A stretch of 64,000 nucleotides of DNA, taken from assembly GCA_028280635.1 (NCBI GenBank), contig JANQLM010000011.1, positions 1 to 64,000 of the forward strand, read 5' to 3'. The translations under genes were made by a program, and so were the position numbers. Shown here in pieces: positions 1 through 9,971 of the stretch. Position 1 is the first letter of the stretch; each line of letters opens with the position of its first letter. The notes under the pieces are model-generated. The model worked only from the letters and a program-made list of their open reading frames with translations, did not search any database and had not been told where the DNA came from. This stretch comes from Halieaceae bacterium (GTDB taxonomy: Bacteria; Pseudomonadota; Gammaproteobacteria; Pseudomonadales; Halieaceae).

Positions 1-1840
1 CGCCGCGTTCCCGCAGTCCCGGCTCGATATCGTCGTAGATGGCGAGCTGGCCCGCGTTAACGATACCCATGTCCATGCCGGCCTGGATCGCGTGATAGAG
101 AAAGACCGAGTGGATGGCCTCGCGCACCGGGTTGTTGCCCCGGAAAGAGAAAGACACGTTGCTCACGCCGCCGGACACCATGGCACCTGGCAACTGCTTG
201 CGGATGTACTGGGTGGCTTCAATGAAATCCACCGCGTAGTTGTTGTGTTCTTCGATACCCGTCGCAATAGCAAAGATGTTGGGATCAAAGATGATGTCCT
301 GGGGCGGAAAGCCCACCTGGTCAACCAGGATGTCGTAGGAGCGCTTGCAGATCTCCGCCTTGCGCTCCAGGCTGTCCGCCTGCCCCTCTTCATCAAAGGC
401 CATGACTACCACCGCGGCGCCGTAGCGCAGGCACAGCTCGGCTTTCTCGATGAAGTCGGCTTCACCTTCCTTGAGGGAAATTGAGTTCACCACGGGTTTG
501 CCCTGGATACAGCGCAGCCCGGCCTCGATAACCTCCCATTTGGAGGAGTCGACCATGATAGGTACGCGGGAAATATCGGGCTCTGACGCCACCAGGTTGA
601 GGAAGGTCACCATGGCGTTCTCGGCGTCCAGCATGCCCTCGTCCATGTTGATATCGATGACCTGGGCGCCGTTCTCGACCTGGTCCCGGGCCACATCCAG
701 GGCGGTATCGTAGTCTTCCTCGAGAATTAGCCGCTTGAAGCGCGCTGAGCCGGTCACATTGCAGCGCTCGCCCACGTTGACGAACAGCGAGTCGGCCTGA
801 ATGTTGAACGGTTCCAGTCCGCTCAGGCGACAGGCAAGCTGCGGCTCTGGCGGCGTGCGCGGCGCCACGTCGGCCACCGCCTCGGCGATAGCGCGAATGT
901 GGTCAGGTCCGGTTCCGCAACATCCCCCTACCAGATTCAGGAAACCGCGCTCGGCAAAGTCCCTGAGCTCGGTGGCCAGGTCCTCGGGGGTTTCATCGTA
1001 CTCACCAAAGGCGTTTGGCAGCCCGGCGTTGAAGTGTCCGCTGAAATAGCAGTCAGACGTATTGGCCAGCTCCTCCGCAAAGGGCCTGACCTCGCTGAAG
1101 CGGCGGCCGCAGTTGGTGCCGACAATGAGCGGCTTGGCATGCGCGATGGCGTTCCAGAACGCTTCCGGGTTCTGGCCGGACAGGTTGCGCCCGCTCATGT
1201 CCGGGTAAGTGACGGAAATCATGATGGGGAGCTCACGCCCCAGTTCGGCAAACACCGACTTGATGGCGAATATCGCGGCCTTGGCATTGAGCGTATCGAA
1301 GATCGTCTCAACCAGCAGGATATCCACGCCGCCATCGATCAGTGCCCTGGTGGCTGACGCGTAATCCTGGACCAGTTGGTCGTAGCTTATATTGCGTGCT
1401 CCGGGGTCGTTCACGTCCGGTGAGATGGACGCGGTTCTCGGTGTCGGGCCCAGAACACCAGCCACGAATCGTGGCTTGTCGGGAGTTTTCGCGGTGACGG
1501 CATCGGCGGCCTCCCGGGCAAGGCGGGCGGCGGCCAAATTCAGTTCCTCGACGATCGAACCCAGCCCGTAATCATCCTGGGAAACCGCGGTGCTGTTGAA
1601 GCTGTTGGTCTCAACGATATCGGCGCCGGCTTCCAGATAGGCTGTATGAATATCCCTGATAATGTCAGGCTGGGTAAGACAGAGCAGATCGTTGTTGCCC
1701 TTCAGGTCCGTCGGGGATGTCGCGAAGCGCTCCCCGCGATAATCGGCTTCTTCCAGACCGTGCTCCTGAATCATGGTACCCATGGCTCCATCAATGATCA
1801 GAATTCGGCGGGAGAGGGCGTCTTGAAGGGTGCTGCTCAC
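1..1840 (-). CDS. metH: Cobalamin-dependent methionine synthase (5' part, runs off the left edge)
   Basis: MetH transfers a methyl group from methyltetrahydrofolate through cobalamin to homocysteine, making methionine in the cytoplasm. About 613 N-terminal codons are present; the cobalamin and reactivation domains lie outside the window. The frame starts at a GTG at 1840 ([12 protein letters not shown]), and the nearby ATG upstream is out of frame and stops at once. The homocysteine domain shows [23 protein letters not shown] and the zinc pair GGCCGTGP. The pterin domain follows with [11 protein letters not shown] and [14 protein letters not shown] motifs (here [10 protein letters not shown]). 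It is transcribed away from nfuA, and a perfect palindrome overlaps its likely -35 box. Confidence 0.97.
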   Translation of the reverse strand, partial: MSSTLQDALSRRILIIDGAMGTMIQEHGLEEADYRGERFATSPTDLKGNNDLLCLTQPDIIRDIHTAYLEAGADIVETNSFNSTAVSQDDYGLGSIVEELNLAAARLAREAADAVTAKTPDKPRFVAGVLGPTPRTASISPDVNDPGARNISYDQLVQDYASATRALIDGGVDILLVETIFDTLNAKAAIFAIKSVFAELGRELPIMISVTYPDMSGRNLSGQNPEAFWNAIAHAKPLIVGTNCGRRFSEVRPFAEELANTSDCYFSGHFNAGLPNAFGEYDETPEDLATELRDFAERGFLNLVGGCCGTGPDHIRAIAEAVADVAPRTPPEPQLACRLSGLEPFNIQADSLFVNVGERCNVTGSARFKRLILEEDYDTALDVARDQVENGAQVIDINMDEGMLDAENAMVTFLNLVASEPDISRVPIMVDSSKWEVIEAGLRCIQGKPVVNSISLKEGEADFIEKAELCLRYGAAVVVMAFDEEGQADSLERKAEICKRSYDILVDQVGFPPQDIIFDPNIFAIATGIEEHNNYAVDFIEATQYIRKQLPGAMVSGGVSNVSFSFRGNNPVREAIHSVFLYHAIQAGMDMGIVNAGQLAIYDDIEPGLRERG

Positions 1841-1874
1841 AGCGTTACGTCCATACAAAGTGCGGAAGGCGCGC

Positions 1875-1903
1875 AGTCTAGCAGAGGCAAATATCTATAT
1901 CAA
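1875..1903 (-). promoter_or_regulatory. Candidate sigma-70 promoter of metH
   Basis: On the minus strand TTGATA (1903-1898) and TAGACT (1880-1875) are separated by 17 bp, 35 bp upstream of the metH GTG. The -35 box lies inside the left arm of the palindrome at 1893-1920, so a protein bound there would block RNA polymerase. Read from sequence only. Confidence 0.5.
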
Positions 1904-1920
1904 AAAATTTTGATATAGAT
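1893..1920. promoter_or_regulatory. 28-bp perfect palindrome, candidate operator of metH (SahR-like?)
   Basis: Two 13-bp arms, ATCTATATCAAAA and TTTTGATATAGAT, are perfect inverted repeats around an AA centre. The palindrome overlaps the predicted metH -35 box. ArsR-family SahR regulators of methionine-cycle genes in Proteobacteria are known to bind AT-rich palindromes with TATCAA/TTGATA-like halves, so SahR is a reasonable guess, not a demonstrated match. A rho-independent terminator is unlikely because the element is upstream of both divergent genes. Confidence 0.55.
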
Positions 1921-1962
1921 TCCTCGATTTCGTGCTCGTATTGCGAATCTGCCTTGACTATA

Positions 1963-1987
1963 ATACCTGACTGAATTACTAGGTTAA
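1963..1987 (+). promoter_or_regulatory. Candidate type-1 IscR site upstream of nfuA
   Basis: The 25-bp stretch has the layout ATA-C-CT-GACT-G-AAT-T-ACTA-GG-T-TAA. It follows most of the type-1 IscR consensus (ATAsYYGACTRwwwYAGTCRRsTAT), and the right GTC half is the weak part. It overlaps a possible promoter, TTGACT (1954-1959) and TACTAG (1977-1982) with 17 bp between, which would suit repression of nfuA when Fe-S clusters are plentiful. Inference from sequence. Confidence 0.4.
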
Positions 1988-2034
1988 CTGTCACTACCGC
2001 TAGACAGTGCGGGTAGTGCGAGGACAGAGACTCT

Positions 2035-2610
2035 ATGGTCACCATCACTGAATCCGCCCAGGAATACCTCGCCGAGCTGCTTTCCAAGCAGGAAGACGCG
2101 CTGGGTGTTCGTGTGTTCATCAACCAGCCAGGCACGCCGCGCGCTGAGACATGCATCGCCTATTGCCGGGATGGGGATGTGCAGCCGGATGACGAGGAGA
2201 AGAATTTCGACAAATTCAGTGCCTGGTTTGAAGGCCGCAGCCTGCCTTACCTGGAAGACGCCCTGGTCGACTACGCCAAGGACCGTATGGGCGGCCAGCT
2301 CACCATCAAGGCGCCCAATTCAAAAATGCCCCGGGTGGACGACGACAGCCCGCTTGAGGACCGCATCAACTACGTGCTCTACAACGAGGTGAACCCCGCC
2401 CTGGCCGCCCACGGCGGCGAGGTGTCACTGGTTGAAGTGACCGAAGACCAGTTCGCGGTGCTGCAGTTCGGCGGCGGCTGCCAGGGTTGTGGCATGGTCG
2501 ATGCCACGCTGAAAGGCGGTGTCGAGAAGACTCTGCTGGAGCAGCTTCCCCAACTGGCAGGGGTTAAGGACATCACTGATCACACGGATCGGTCTAACGC
2601 TTATTATTAA
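2035..2610 (+). CDS. nfuA: Fe-S cluster carrier protein NfuA
   Basis: NfuA receives and delivers [4Fe-4S] clusters to apo-proteins, especially under oxidative stress or iron limitation. The 191-residue product has the normal family length. Residues 1 to about 95 form the degenerate A-type scaffold domain, and residues 105-190 form the Nfu domain with the cluster-binding CQGC motif (C149, C152) in GGGCQGCGM. The ATG at 2035 gives the typical N-terminus [12 protein letters not shown]. It is divergent from metH, and a possible IscR site lies 48 bp upstream. It appears monocistronic, ending before a convergent aroG. Confidence 0.96.
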   Translation: MVTITESAQEYLAELLSKQEDALGVRVFINQPGTPRAETCIAYCRDGDVQPDDEEKNFDKFSAWFEGRSLPYLEDALVDYAKDRMGGQLTIKAPNSKMPRVDDDSPLEDRINYVLYNEVNPALAAHGGEVSLVEVTEDQFAVLQFGGGCQGCGMVDATLKGGVEKTLLEQLPQLAGVKDITDHTDRSNAYY

Positions 2611-2624
2611 GACCGCTGACCGTC

Positions 2625-2649
2625 GCGCCTCAGACGCCTTTCGAGGCGC
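2625..2649 (+). terminator. Hairpin between convergent nfuA and aroG
   Basis: GCGCCTC (2625-2631) pairs perfectly with GAGGCGC (2643-2649). An alternative inner hairpin is CGCCT-TTCG-AGGCG (2635-2648) with a stable UUCG tetraloop. CTTTCGAGGCGCT recurs 50 bp further on. There is no clear T-run, so termination is only possible. It may be a small repeated palindromic element. Confidence 0.3.
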
Positions 2650-2722
2650 TATGCCACTGGAGTAGCCAGTACAATCACGCTCTAGAGACCTTTCGAGGCG
2701 CTCACCACCGACGTAGCCAAGC

Positions 2723-3790
2723 TTACCTTGCGGGGAGGACGCTTTTCAGTTTTTCGCGCATGTCGCGGATGGCGGTTTCGGTGGTGGCCCAGTCGATACA
2801 CCCGTCGGTGACGGACACGCCGTACTGAAGCTGGGAGAGGTCATCGGGGATGGGTTGGTTGCCGGCGCCGATATTGCTTTCCACCATCAGGCCAACGATT
2901 GAGCGGTTGCCCTCCAGCACCTGGTTGGCGACGTTGTCCATCACCAGCGGCTGCAGTTCCGGCTGCTTGTTGGAGTTGGCGTGTGAGCAGTCAACCATGA
3001 TGCTCGGGGCAACACCGGCACTCTCCAGTTCGTTTTCGCACAGTTTGACGTGAACCGAGTCGTAGTTGGGGCCGCCGCTACCGCCGCGCAGCACGACATG
3101 GCCGTAGGCGTTGCCAGTGGTTTTAATCACCGCGACTTCTCCGGCGGGGTTGATACCCAGAAAACGGTGCGGCTTGGAGACAGACTTCAGGGCATTGATG
3201 GCCACCTGCAGGCCGCCGTCGGTACCGTTTTTGAAGCCCACTGCGGATGACAGGCCGCTGGCCATCTCCCGGTGGGTCTGGGACTCGGTTGTGCGGGCGC
3301 CGATCGCCGACCAGCTGATGCAATCTGCCAGGTACTGGGGTGATATCGGGTCCAGGGCTTCCGTTGAGGTGGGCAGCCCCAGTTCCAGTATGTCCAGCAT
3401 CAGCTTGCGGCCGATGTGCAGGCCGTCCTCGATCTTGAAGGAGTCATTCATGTACGGGTCGTTGATCAGGCCCTTCCAACCCACCGTGGTGCGCGGTTTT
3501 TCAAAGTAGACGCGCATCACCAGGTAGAGGGTGTCGGACACTTCCTCAGCCAATGCCTTGAGACGGTGGGCGTAGTCCATCGCGGCCTCAACATCGTGGA
3601 TAGAGCAGGGGCCAATGACCACAAACATGCGATGGTCCCTGCGATCCAGGATGTCGCGTATCACCTGGCGACTCTCGGCCAACATCAGGGAGGCGCGGTC
3701 GGATAGCGGCAGCTCCTGCTTCAACGCGGCTGGCGTCGTGAGGACCTCGTAGGCCTCAACGTTGACGTTGTCTACTTTTACCTGGCTCAT
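2723..3790 (-). CDS. aroG: 3-deoxy-7-phosphoheptulonate synthase (type I DAHP synthase)
   Basis: The enzyme condenses phosphoenolpyruvate with erythrose 4-phosphate, the first step of the shikimate pathway. The 355-residue product carries the type I signatures GPCSIHD, MRVYFEKPRTT, GWKGLINDP, STEALDPISPQY, GARTTESQTHRE, GFKNGTDG and VDCSHANS. The ATG at 3790 is chosen; a TTG four codons upstream (3802) is possible but the spacing to AAGGG is too short for either to decide. The allosteric N-terminal segment is present, so feedback inhibition by an aromatic amino acid is likely, but which one cannot be read here. It is convergent with nfuA. Confidence 0.95.
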   Translation of the reverse strand: MSQVKVDNVNVEAYEVLTTPAALKQELPLSDRASLMLAESRQVIRDILDRRDHRMFVVIGPCSIHDVEAAMDYAHRLKALAEEVSDTLYLVMRVYFEKPRTTVGWKGLINDPYMNDSFKIEDGLHIGRKLMLDILELGLPTSTEALDPISPQYLADCISWSAIGARTTESQTHREMASGLSSAVGFKNGTDGGLQVAINALKSVSKPHRFLGINPAGEVAVIKTTGNAYGHVVLRGGSGGPNYDSVHVKLCENELESAGVAPSIMVDCSHANSNKQPELQPLVMDNVANQVLEGNRSIVGLMVESNIGAGNQPIPDDLSQLQYGVSVTDGCIDWATTETAIRDMREKLKSVLPAR

Positions 3791-3890
3791 ACCCTTATCC
3801 AATGCACGCTGTCGGCGGGGGCCGACCTGAAGGCGGCGCTATTCTATAGAAAACCCGCGGGTTAGAATACCGCGGCATAGCAGGGCGCTC

Positions 3891-6542
3891 GTGGATCCCA
3901 ATACGCACTCCAACTTCAATTTCTACCCGGTAGAGACGCTGGTCGACCCGTTGTCCGCCGGCGTTCCCGTGCTCACGCCCAACCTGCGTTTGGCGCGTCG
4001 TATCCGTCTCAGCTGGGGTCGCTGGCTGGCCGCGCAGGGCAAAGCCGCGTGGGAGACTCCCCGGATCATGTCGCTGGACCACTGGTGGCAGGAGGGTTAT
4101 CACCAACGTTGCCTGGCCGGTGATGAACTGCCCATGTTGTTGACCGCACAGCAGGAGCGGGCGCTCTGGCTGGACTGTGTGACCGCAGCGGGCCACATCC
4201 CGCTGCTGCGGCCAGGGGTGGCCGCCGAATTGGCCGCTGACGCCTACCGAAACCTGCAACTCTGGAACATCGACTGGCGCCGCGGCGCCGTTCGCCAGCA
4301 ATTCCAGTTCAGCGAAGACAGTGCCGTGTTCCTCGAATGGGCCGCGGCGTTTGAATCTCGACTCGAAAACCTGGGCCTTGCCACCCTGCCGGCGCTGGTG
4401 CCGGTGCTGGCGGAACGCTGCCCCGTAGACGAACTGGTGCTGGCGGAGTTTGATGACATCGCGCCCAGCTATCTCTCAGCCCTGGAGCGACAGGCTGGCG
4501 ATGTCAGCCACCATCAACAGGCAGCGGGCCAGGCGCGTTGTTACCTGCAGGCCTGCGACGCTCACCGTGGGGAACTGGAGGCCGCCGCGCGCTGGGTGCA
4601 TGGGCAATATCGCGAAAACCCTGACCGGCGCCTGGCAATCCTGCTACCACAGTTGCAACAGGAACGCGCCGAGATAGAGCGCCTGTTGCACCGCGAATTT
4701 GGCAGCGATCCACGGCGACCGGATACACTGCCAGTGAACTTCTCTGCCGGGGTGCCGCTCTCCGACTGCGGTCCGGTGCGCGCGGCGCTCCAGCTTCTCG
4801 CCCTGCCGGCCAGGGAGCATAAGCTGGCCGAACTCGGGCGGGTGATCAGCAGCCGCTACCGCGACAGCACGGCCATTCACGGCGAGCGGCAGGCCTGGCT
4901 TCAACTCAGCCGGGATGCCCGCGAGCCGGTATCTTCGGCGCAGCTTCGCCATGCCATCGGCCGCTTTACGGCTGAAGGTGCGCCGTCATCGGCGCTACAA
5001 AACGTGCTGCTTGAGGCCGGTCAGCCGCGCCTGCTGCGGAACAACAGGCCAACGCAGCAATGGCCTGACCATTTTGCGGCCCTGCTGGCGGAGCTGGGTT
5101 GGCCCGGTGCCGGCCCACTCGATTCCCTTGAGTATCAGCAGGTCGAGCAGTTCTACCGGGCCCTGTCATCGCTGGTGGAACTGTCACCCCTGCAGGCCGC
5201 CATGGATTACCCCTCGGCGCTGGCGGCCCTGGAGCAGATTTGCAGCGGCAGCGTCTTCCAGGCGCAAACCGCGGACGCCCCAATACAGGTGCTGGGCACC
5301 CTGGAAGCTGCCGGCCTGGAGTTCGACGCGCTGTGGATATGCAATATGGGGGCAGGGGAGTGGCCGCAAGCGGCCCGGCCCAATCCCTTTATTCCCGTTG
5401 CCATCCAACGCGCGGCGAGCATGCCTCACGCCGACGCCCACCGCGAGCTGGCCTATGCCGAGCGCCTAATGGGACACCTGCAGCGCTCAAGCGCCACGCT
5501 GATCGCCAGCTATGCGAGCCGGGAAGAAGATGTAGCGGTAGCACCCAGTGCACTGGTCGCAGGCTATTCACCACTTCCCGCCCATCAGGCCAGCCTCTGG
5601 CCGCACTACTGGCAGCGCGGCGAAGGGCCGAGGCTGGAAGTGATTGATATGCCGGCCGCTCCCGCGGTCAGCGAGTCGGAGGCGGGGGAGATCGCCGGTG
5701 GCAGCGCAATTTTCGGCAACCAGGCCCAGTGTCCGTTCCGTGCCTTTGCGCGACATAGACTGGACGCGCAACCCCTGCCTGACCCGCAGGTGGCGATCAC
5801 TGCCGCGGAGCGCGGAGCAATTCTTCACGACGCTTTGTATCTGCTGTGGGGCGAGCTCGGTAGCCAGCAGGCCCTCAAGGCCCTGGATGCCCCGGCCCGC
5901 AGGCTTCTGGCCGAGCGCAGCGCGGCGACGGCGATCGATAGCTTCCGGGAGGGACCCGGGAGGCGCGAGAACCCGGGACTGTTGCAACTCGAGCAGGCGC
6001 GCCTCACGGAATTACTTGTCCGCTGGCTGGCAGTGGAGGTAGAGCGCGCCGACTTTGTGGTCAGTGACCGGGAGCTGCGTCGGGAGATCGAGCTATCGGG
6101 TCTCAGGGTGACGCTGCGAGTGGATCGCGTCGATCTGTTGCCGAACGGTCGGCGGCTGCTGATCGACTACAAAAGCGGTGATGCTCGAACCAAACAGTGG
6201 CTGGGGCTGCGTCCCGAGGAACCACAGTTGCCTCTCTACACCCGTCTGTTCCCAGCGCAGGATGTCGAAGGAGTCAGCTTCGCGGTGTTGCGCCACAGGG
6301 ACACGGAATACCGCGGCCTGGCGCGGTCCTCCCAGGGCAGCGGCATCGCCGACGATATTGCAGCGGCGACAAGCAGAAATGATGCCGAGCAGCCCGACTG
6401 GGATGCACTGCAACTGCACTGGGATGCCGCTATCGACAGGCTCACCCGTGAGTTTCTTGAAGGCAACGCGTCGGTCTCACCACTGGACCCCAATCGCAGT
6501 TGTACCTTCTGTGGGCTGGAGGCCTTGTGCCGGATCAGCTAG
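3891..6542 (+). CDS. AddB-like PD-(D/E)XK nuclease subunit (probable DNA repair protein)
   Basis: This 883-residue protein looks like the AddB-type partner of the downstream AddA-like helicase and should act in double-strand-break end processing. The C-terminal RecB-family nuclease domain has VDRVDLLPNGRRLLIDYKSGD, with D759 and K761 of the catalytic motif. The iron-sulfur staple of AddB-type nucleases is visible as C614 (QCPFRAFARHRL) plus C871, C874 and C880 at the very end (CTFCGLEALC). The N-terminal part is a degenerate helicase-like region without an obvious Walker A. The start is GTG at 3891, giving MDPNTHSNFNFYP. It overlaps the next gene, suggesting one operon and one complex. Confidence 0.87.
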   Translation: MDPNTHSNFNFYPVETLVDPLSAGVPVLTPNLRLARRIRLSWGRWLAAQGKAAWETPRIMSLDHWWQEGYHQRCLAGDELPMLLTAQQERALWLDCVTAAGHIPLLRPGVAAELAADAYRNLQLWNIDWRRGAVRQQFQFSEDSAVFLEWAAAFESRLENLGLATLPALVPVLAERCPVDELVLAEFDDIAPSYLSALERQAGDVSHHQQAAGQARCYLQACDAHRGELEAAARWVHGQYRENPDRRLAILLPQLQQERAEIERLLHREFGSDPRRPDTLPVNFSAGVPLSDCGPVRAALQLLALPAREHKLAELGRVISSRYRDSTAIHGERQAWLQLSRDAREPVSSAQLRHAIGRFTAEGAPSSALQNVLLEAGQPRLLRNNRPTQQWPDHFAALLAELGWPGAGPLDSLEYQQVEQFYRALSSLVELSPLQAAMDYPSALAALEQICSGSVFQAQTADAPIQVLGTLEAAGLEFDALWICNMGAGEWPQAARPNPFIPVAIQRAASMPHADAHRELAYAERLMGHLQRSSATLIASYASREEDVAVAPSALVAGYSPLPAHQASLWPHYWQRGEGPRLEVIDMPAAPAVSESEAGEIAGGSAIFGNQAQCPFRAFARHRLDAQPLPDPQVAITAAERGAILHDALYLLWGELGSQQALKALDAPARRLLAERSAATAIDSFREGPGRRENPGLLQLEQARLTELLVRWLAVEVERADFVVSDRELRREIELSGLRVTLRVDRVDLLPNGRRLLIDYKSGDARTKQWLGLRPEEPQLPLYTRLFPAQDVEGVSFAVLRHRDTEYRGLARSSQGSGIADDIAAATSRNDAEQPDWDALQLHWDAAIDRLTREFLEGNASVSPLDPNRSCTFCGLEALCRIS

Positions 6543-9500
6543 GAAAAGTGACGCGGCGTGTGGCGGACGCCGACCAGCGCGCGCAGGCGCTGGACCCGCT
6601 GCGGTCTTTCTGCGTGACGGCCCCGGCTGGCTCCGGAAAGACGGAACTGCTTATCCAGCGTTTCCTGACCCTGCTTGCCCGTGTGGAACAGCCCCAGGAA
6701 GTACTGGCGATCACCTTTACACGCAAGGCCGCAGCCGAGATGCGCAGCCGGCTGGGGGATGCACTGGCCGCAGCCGCACTACAGCCAGAGCCCGCGGACG
6801 ATCACGCTGCGCATACCTGGCGGCTGGCCAGGCAGGTGTTGCAGGTGGATGCCGAACGCAATTGGCAGCTTCGCAGCAATGCCTCGCAACTCAATATACG
6901 CACGATAGACGGTTTCTGTGGCGGCCTTACGCGCCAGATGCCTGTGCTGTCACGTTTCGGTGGCCCGATTGCCGCCGTGGATGACGCCTACCCGTACTAC
7001 CGGGAAGCGACTCGCCTGCTGCTGGAGCGTCTCAACGATGGCGGCCGGCTGGCCGATGATCTCGGCGCTCTGTTGCTGCACTTCGACAACAATTGGGCAC
7101 GGCTGGAAGAATTGCTGGTGGGCATGCTGGCCTGTCGGGACCAGTGGCTGGTGTACCTGGGAACGGGCCTGGACGGTGACGGCGCCCAGGCGGCGGTTGA
7201 ACACAGCCTTGCCCTTCTCTGCGAGGACGCGCTGTCATCGCTGGCGGATGCGATGGCTCCATTGCGCGACGCTCTGCTGCCCCTCTGGCAATACAGCCGC
7301 GATCAGCTCGGTGCGGAGCCAGTGACGGCCTGGCCAGGGCGGACGCCCTCCGATGTGGAAGGCTGGCAGGGCCTTGCCAGCCTGTTGCTCACGGCCGGGG
7401 ACCAATGGCGCAAATCGGTCACCAAGCGTGAGGGATTTCCTGCCGGCAAAGGTGAGGCGGCCGACCGCAAGACAGCCATGATCGGCCTGCTCGAGTCGGT
7501 CCACGGCAATGATGAACTGCGCGAGCTGTTGGTACGCGTGCGTTACCTGCCGGCGGCCACGCCGGGCGATGCCCACTGGGAACGGGTACTGGCCTGCACC
7601 CGCTTGCTGCCGCAGCTTGCGGCCCAGCTCAGTGTGGTGTTCCAGCTCCACGGCGTTGTCGATCACACCCAGGTTTCGCTGGCGGCACTGGACGCTCTTG
7701 GCCCGGATGAAAACCCCACCGAGCTGGCATTGAAGCTGGATTACCAGCTGCAACATATCCTGGTGGATGAATTCCAGGATACGGCGGTCAACCAGTTCGA
7801 ACTTGTCCGCAGGCTTACGCGAGGCTGGGCAGAGCACAACGCGGCCAATCCGGAAGCGGCGCGCACCCTGTTTATTGTCGGTGACGGCATGCAGTCCATC
7901 TACGGCTTCCGGGATGCTGATGTGGGGCTTTTTATCAAAGCCAAGCAGCAGGGTTTCGACGCACTGGCCCTGGAGTCGCTGGCACTCTCCACCAATTTCC
8001 GCAGCCAGGCAGGCCTGGTGGAATGGGTCAATCGTTGTTTCACGGCGGCTTTTCCAAGGCGCGATGATATCCAGCGCGGGGAAATCGCCTTTTCAGCGGC
8101 CAGCCCGTTTCGCGAAGCCCTGGCAGAGCCCGCGGCGTCACTGCTGGCGTTCGGCAGCGCCGAGGCGGAGGCGCAATGGATCGCCGGGCAGATCGCCACA
8201 AGCCTGCAGAGCCCTGACTCCGGAGACATCGCCGTGTTGGTGCGCCGCAAGGCAGACCTGGTGGCGCTGGTGACCGCGCTCAGGCGCTGTGGGCTGAGCT
8301 GGCAGGCCCAGGAGATCGACGCGCTGGGGGATTCGATGGTTGTGCGCGACCTGAGCACCCTTTGCCGTGCACTCCACAACCCCATCGATCGTGTAGCCTG
8401 GCTCGCCCTGCTGCGCGCGCCCTGGTGTGGCCTTGGCCACGCGGATCTGCTGCAAGTGGCCAGGTCGGCACCCGATCACAGCCTGCAGTCGTTGTTGCTG
8501 GAGGCCGCTGGCTGGGAATCGCTGAGTGCCGATGGCGCGCGGCGCATGCGGTGGATGGGCGACGCCCTGCGCGATGTTTTTGAGCAGCAGCAGCGCCTGT
8601 CGCTGCGCGACTGGATCGAAATGGCATGGCTGCGTCTGTGCGGCCCGGACTGCGTCGAAGCGGCCGGGCAACTGGAAGATGCCGATGCCTTTCTGGCGAT
8701 GCTGGAACAGCTCGAACGCAACGGCGAAACCTACACGCCCGCCCTGCTGGAACAACATATCGCGCGCCTGTTTGCGCGCAGCAGTGACGGCGAGGCAAGA
8801 CTGCAGCTAATGACCCTGCACAAGGCCAAAGGTCTGGAATTCGGGCAGGTGTTTATTCCCAACCTGGCGCACGCCACCCGCGGCGAGCGCAAGGACCTGC
8901 TGCTCTGGGACGAATACCATGCCGCGAACGGCGAAGACGGCTTCATGCTCGCCATGGACGACCAGGCTGACGACAGCGAGGCGACCCTGTACAACTTCCT
9001 CTATCGCCAGCGCAAGCAGAAGCGTCGCGCCGAGTCCACGCGCTTGCTATACGTCGGCGCCACACGTGCCAGGCAGCGGCTCTTCCTCAGCGCTCGACTC
9101 GACCAGGACGAAGACGGCGCGCTCAAGCCACCGCCAGAGGCCTCTTTGCTGGGCACCATCTGGCCGGCGGTGCAGGGGCAAATACAGTTCCTCGAGAGCG
9201 CTGACGCACCGCCTGCCATCGAAGGCATCGATCGGGACAGGCTGGTACGCCTGGCCACCGTGCCGTCCTCCCCAGCGACCGCGGCCGCTGAAAACACCGA
9301 TCCAAATATTCCCGAGCGCAAGTCAGACCGGGTCGCGAGTGCGGTGGGCACTGTTGTGCACCTCAGCCTGGAGCGGCTCTCACGGGCGCCGCTGCCCGAC
9401 AGCTTCGACCCCGCCGCGTATCGCGGCTGGTGGCAACGCGAACTGCAGCGACTCGGGGTTTACGACCAGGAACAGGCACTGGCGAGGGTGGCGCAGTCTG

Positions 9501-9847
9501 TATCCAGAGTGATGGCAGACCAGCGCGGGCGCTGGCTGCTGTCGCCGGAGCGCGAACAGGCCGCCAGTGAATACCCGGTCAGCCGCCTGCTGCCGGACGG
9601 CACTGTGGCGGACTTCGTGATAGATCGCACCTATATTGAAGATAAGGTGCGCTGGGTTGTTGACTACAAGAGCTCTGTGCCAGACTCCGGCCAGTCTCTG
9701 GAGGACTTCCTGAGCCAGGAGCTGGAACGCTACCGACCGCAGCTCGAGGGCTATCGCGAGCTGATGCAGGCCCTGGACAATCTGCCGGTTCGCTGCGCCC
9801 TGTACTTTACCGCGCTGCCTTATTGGCTGGAACTGGAGGCGGAATGA
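6527..9847 (+). CDS. AddA/RecB-like UvrD-family helicase-nuclease
   Basis: This protein of about 1106 residues is a superfamily 1A helicase fused to a nuclease. Walker A APAGSGKTE lies near residue 32, the Walker B VDEFQDT near 412, GDGMQSIYGFRD near 451 and motif VI LYVGATRAR near 841. A C-terminal PD-(D/E)XK motif (VVDYKSS) lies near 1043. With the upstream AddB-like gene it should form a two-subunit end-resection enzyme. GTG at 6527 is chosen because GGAGG precedes it; GTG at 6548 or 6560 is possible and would fit homologues that begin just before the DQRAQALDP stretch. A TTG at 6500 also opens the frame but has no ribosome site. Confidence 0.88.
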   Translation: MPDQLGKVTRRVADADQRAQALDPLRSFCVTAPAGSGKTELLIQRFLTLLARVEQPQEVLAITFTRKAAAEMRSRLGDALAAAALQPEPADDHAAHTWRLARQVLQVDAERNWQLRSNASQLNIRTIDGFCGGLTRQMPVLSRFGGPIAAVDDAYPYYREATRLLLERLNDGGRLADDLGALLLHFDNNWARLEELLVGMLACRDQWLVYLGTGLDGDGAQAAVEHSLALLCEDALSSLADAMAPLRDALLPLWQYSRDQLGAEPVTAWPGRTPSDVEGWQGLASLLLTAGDQWRKSVTKREGFPAGKGEAADRKTAMIGLLESVHGNDELRELLVRVRYLPAATPGDAHWERVLACTRLLPQLAAQLSVVFQLHGVVDHTQVSLAALDALGPDENPTELALKLDYQLQHILVDEFQDTAVNQFELVRRLTRGWAEHNAANPEAARTLFIVGDGMQSIYGFRDADVGLFIKAKQQGFDALALESLALSTNFRSQAGLVEWVNRCFTAAFPRRDDIQRGEIAFSAASPFREALAEPAASLLAFGSAEAEAQWIAGQIATSLQSPDSGDIAVLVRRKADLVALVTALRRCGLSWQAQEIDALGDSMVVRDLSTLCRALHNPIDRVAWLALLRAPWCGLGHADLLQVARSAPDHSLQSLLLEAAGWESLSADGARRMRWMGDALRDVFEQQQRLSLRDWIEMAWLRLCGPDCVEAAGQLEDADAFLAMLEQLERNGETYTPALLEQHIARLFARSSDGEARLQLMTLHKAKGLEFGQVFIPNLAHATRGERKDLLLWDEYHAANGEDGFMLAMDDQADDSEATLYNFLYRQRKQKRRAESTRLLYVGATRARQRLFLSARLDQDEDGALKPPPEASLLGTIWPAVQGQIQFLESADAPPAIEGIDRDRLVRLATVPSSPATAAAENTDPNIPERKSDRVASAVGTVVHLSLERLSRAPLPDSFDPAAYRGWWQRELQRLGVYDQEQALARVAQSVSRVMADQRGRWLLSPEREQAASEYPVSRLLPDGTVADFVIDRTYIEDKVRWVVDYKSSVPDSGQSLEDFLSQELERYRPQLEGYRELMQALDNLPVRCALYFTALPYWLELEAE

Positions 9848-9971
9848 GCCCTCGGGCAGTGACCAGGATTTACCTGCGCAGCAGTATATGGAGTTGCATA
9901 CGGCGCGCGTCACGCCCGCGGTGGATGCGATAAAAACAGTGGACCCGATAAAAACAAGTCTGGAGTAAACC

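Noticed and set aside
6500..6526. TTG at 6500 as start of the AddA-like gene
   Set aside because: No ribosome site, deeper overlap with the upstream gene, and residues before the DQRAQALDP stretch are not family-like.
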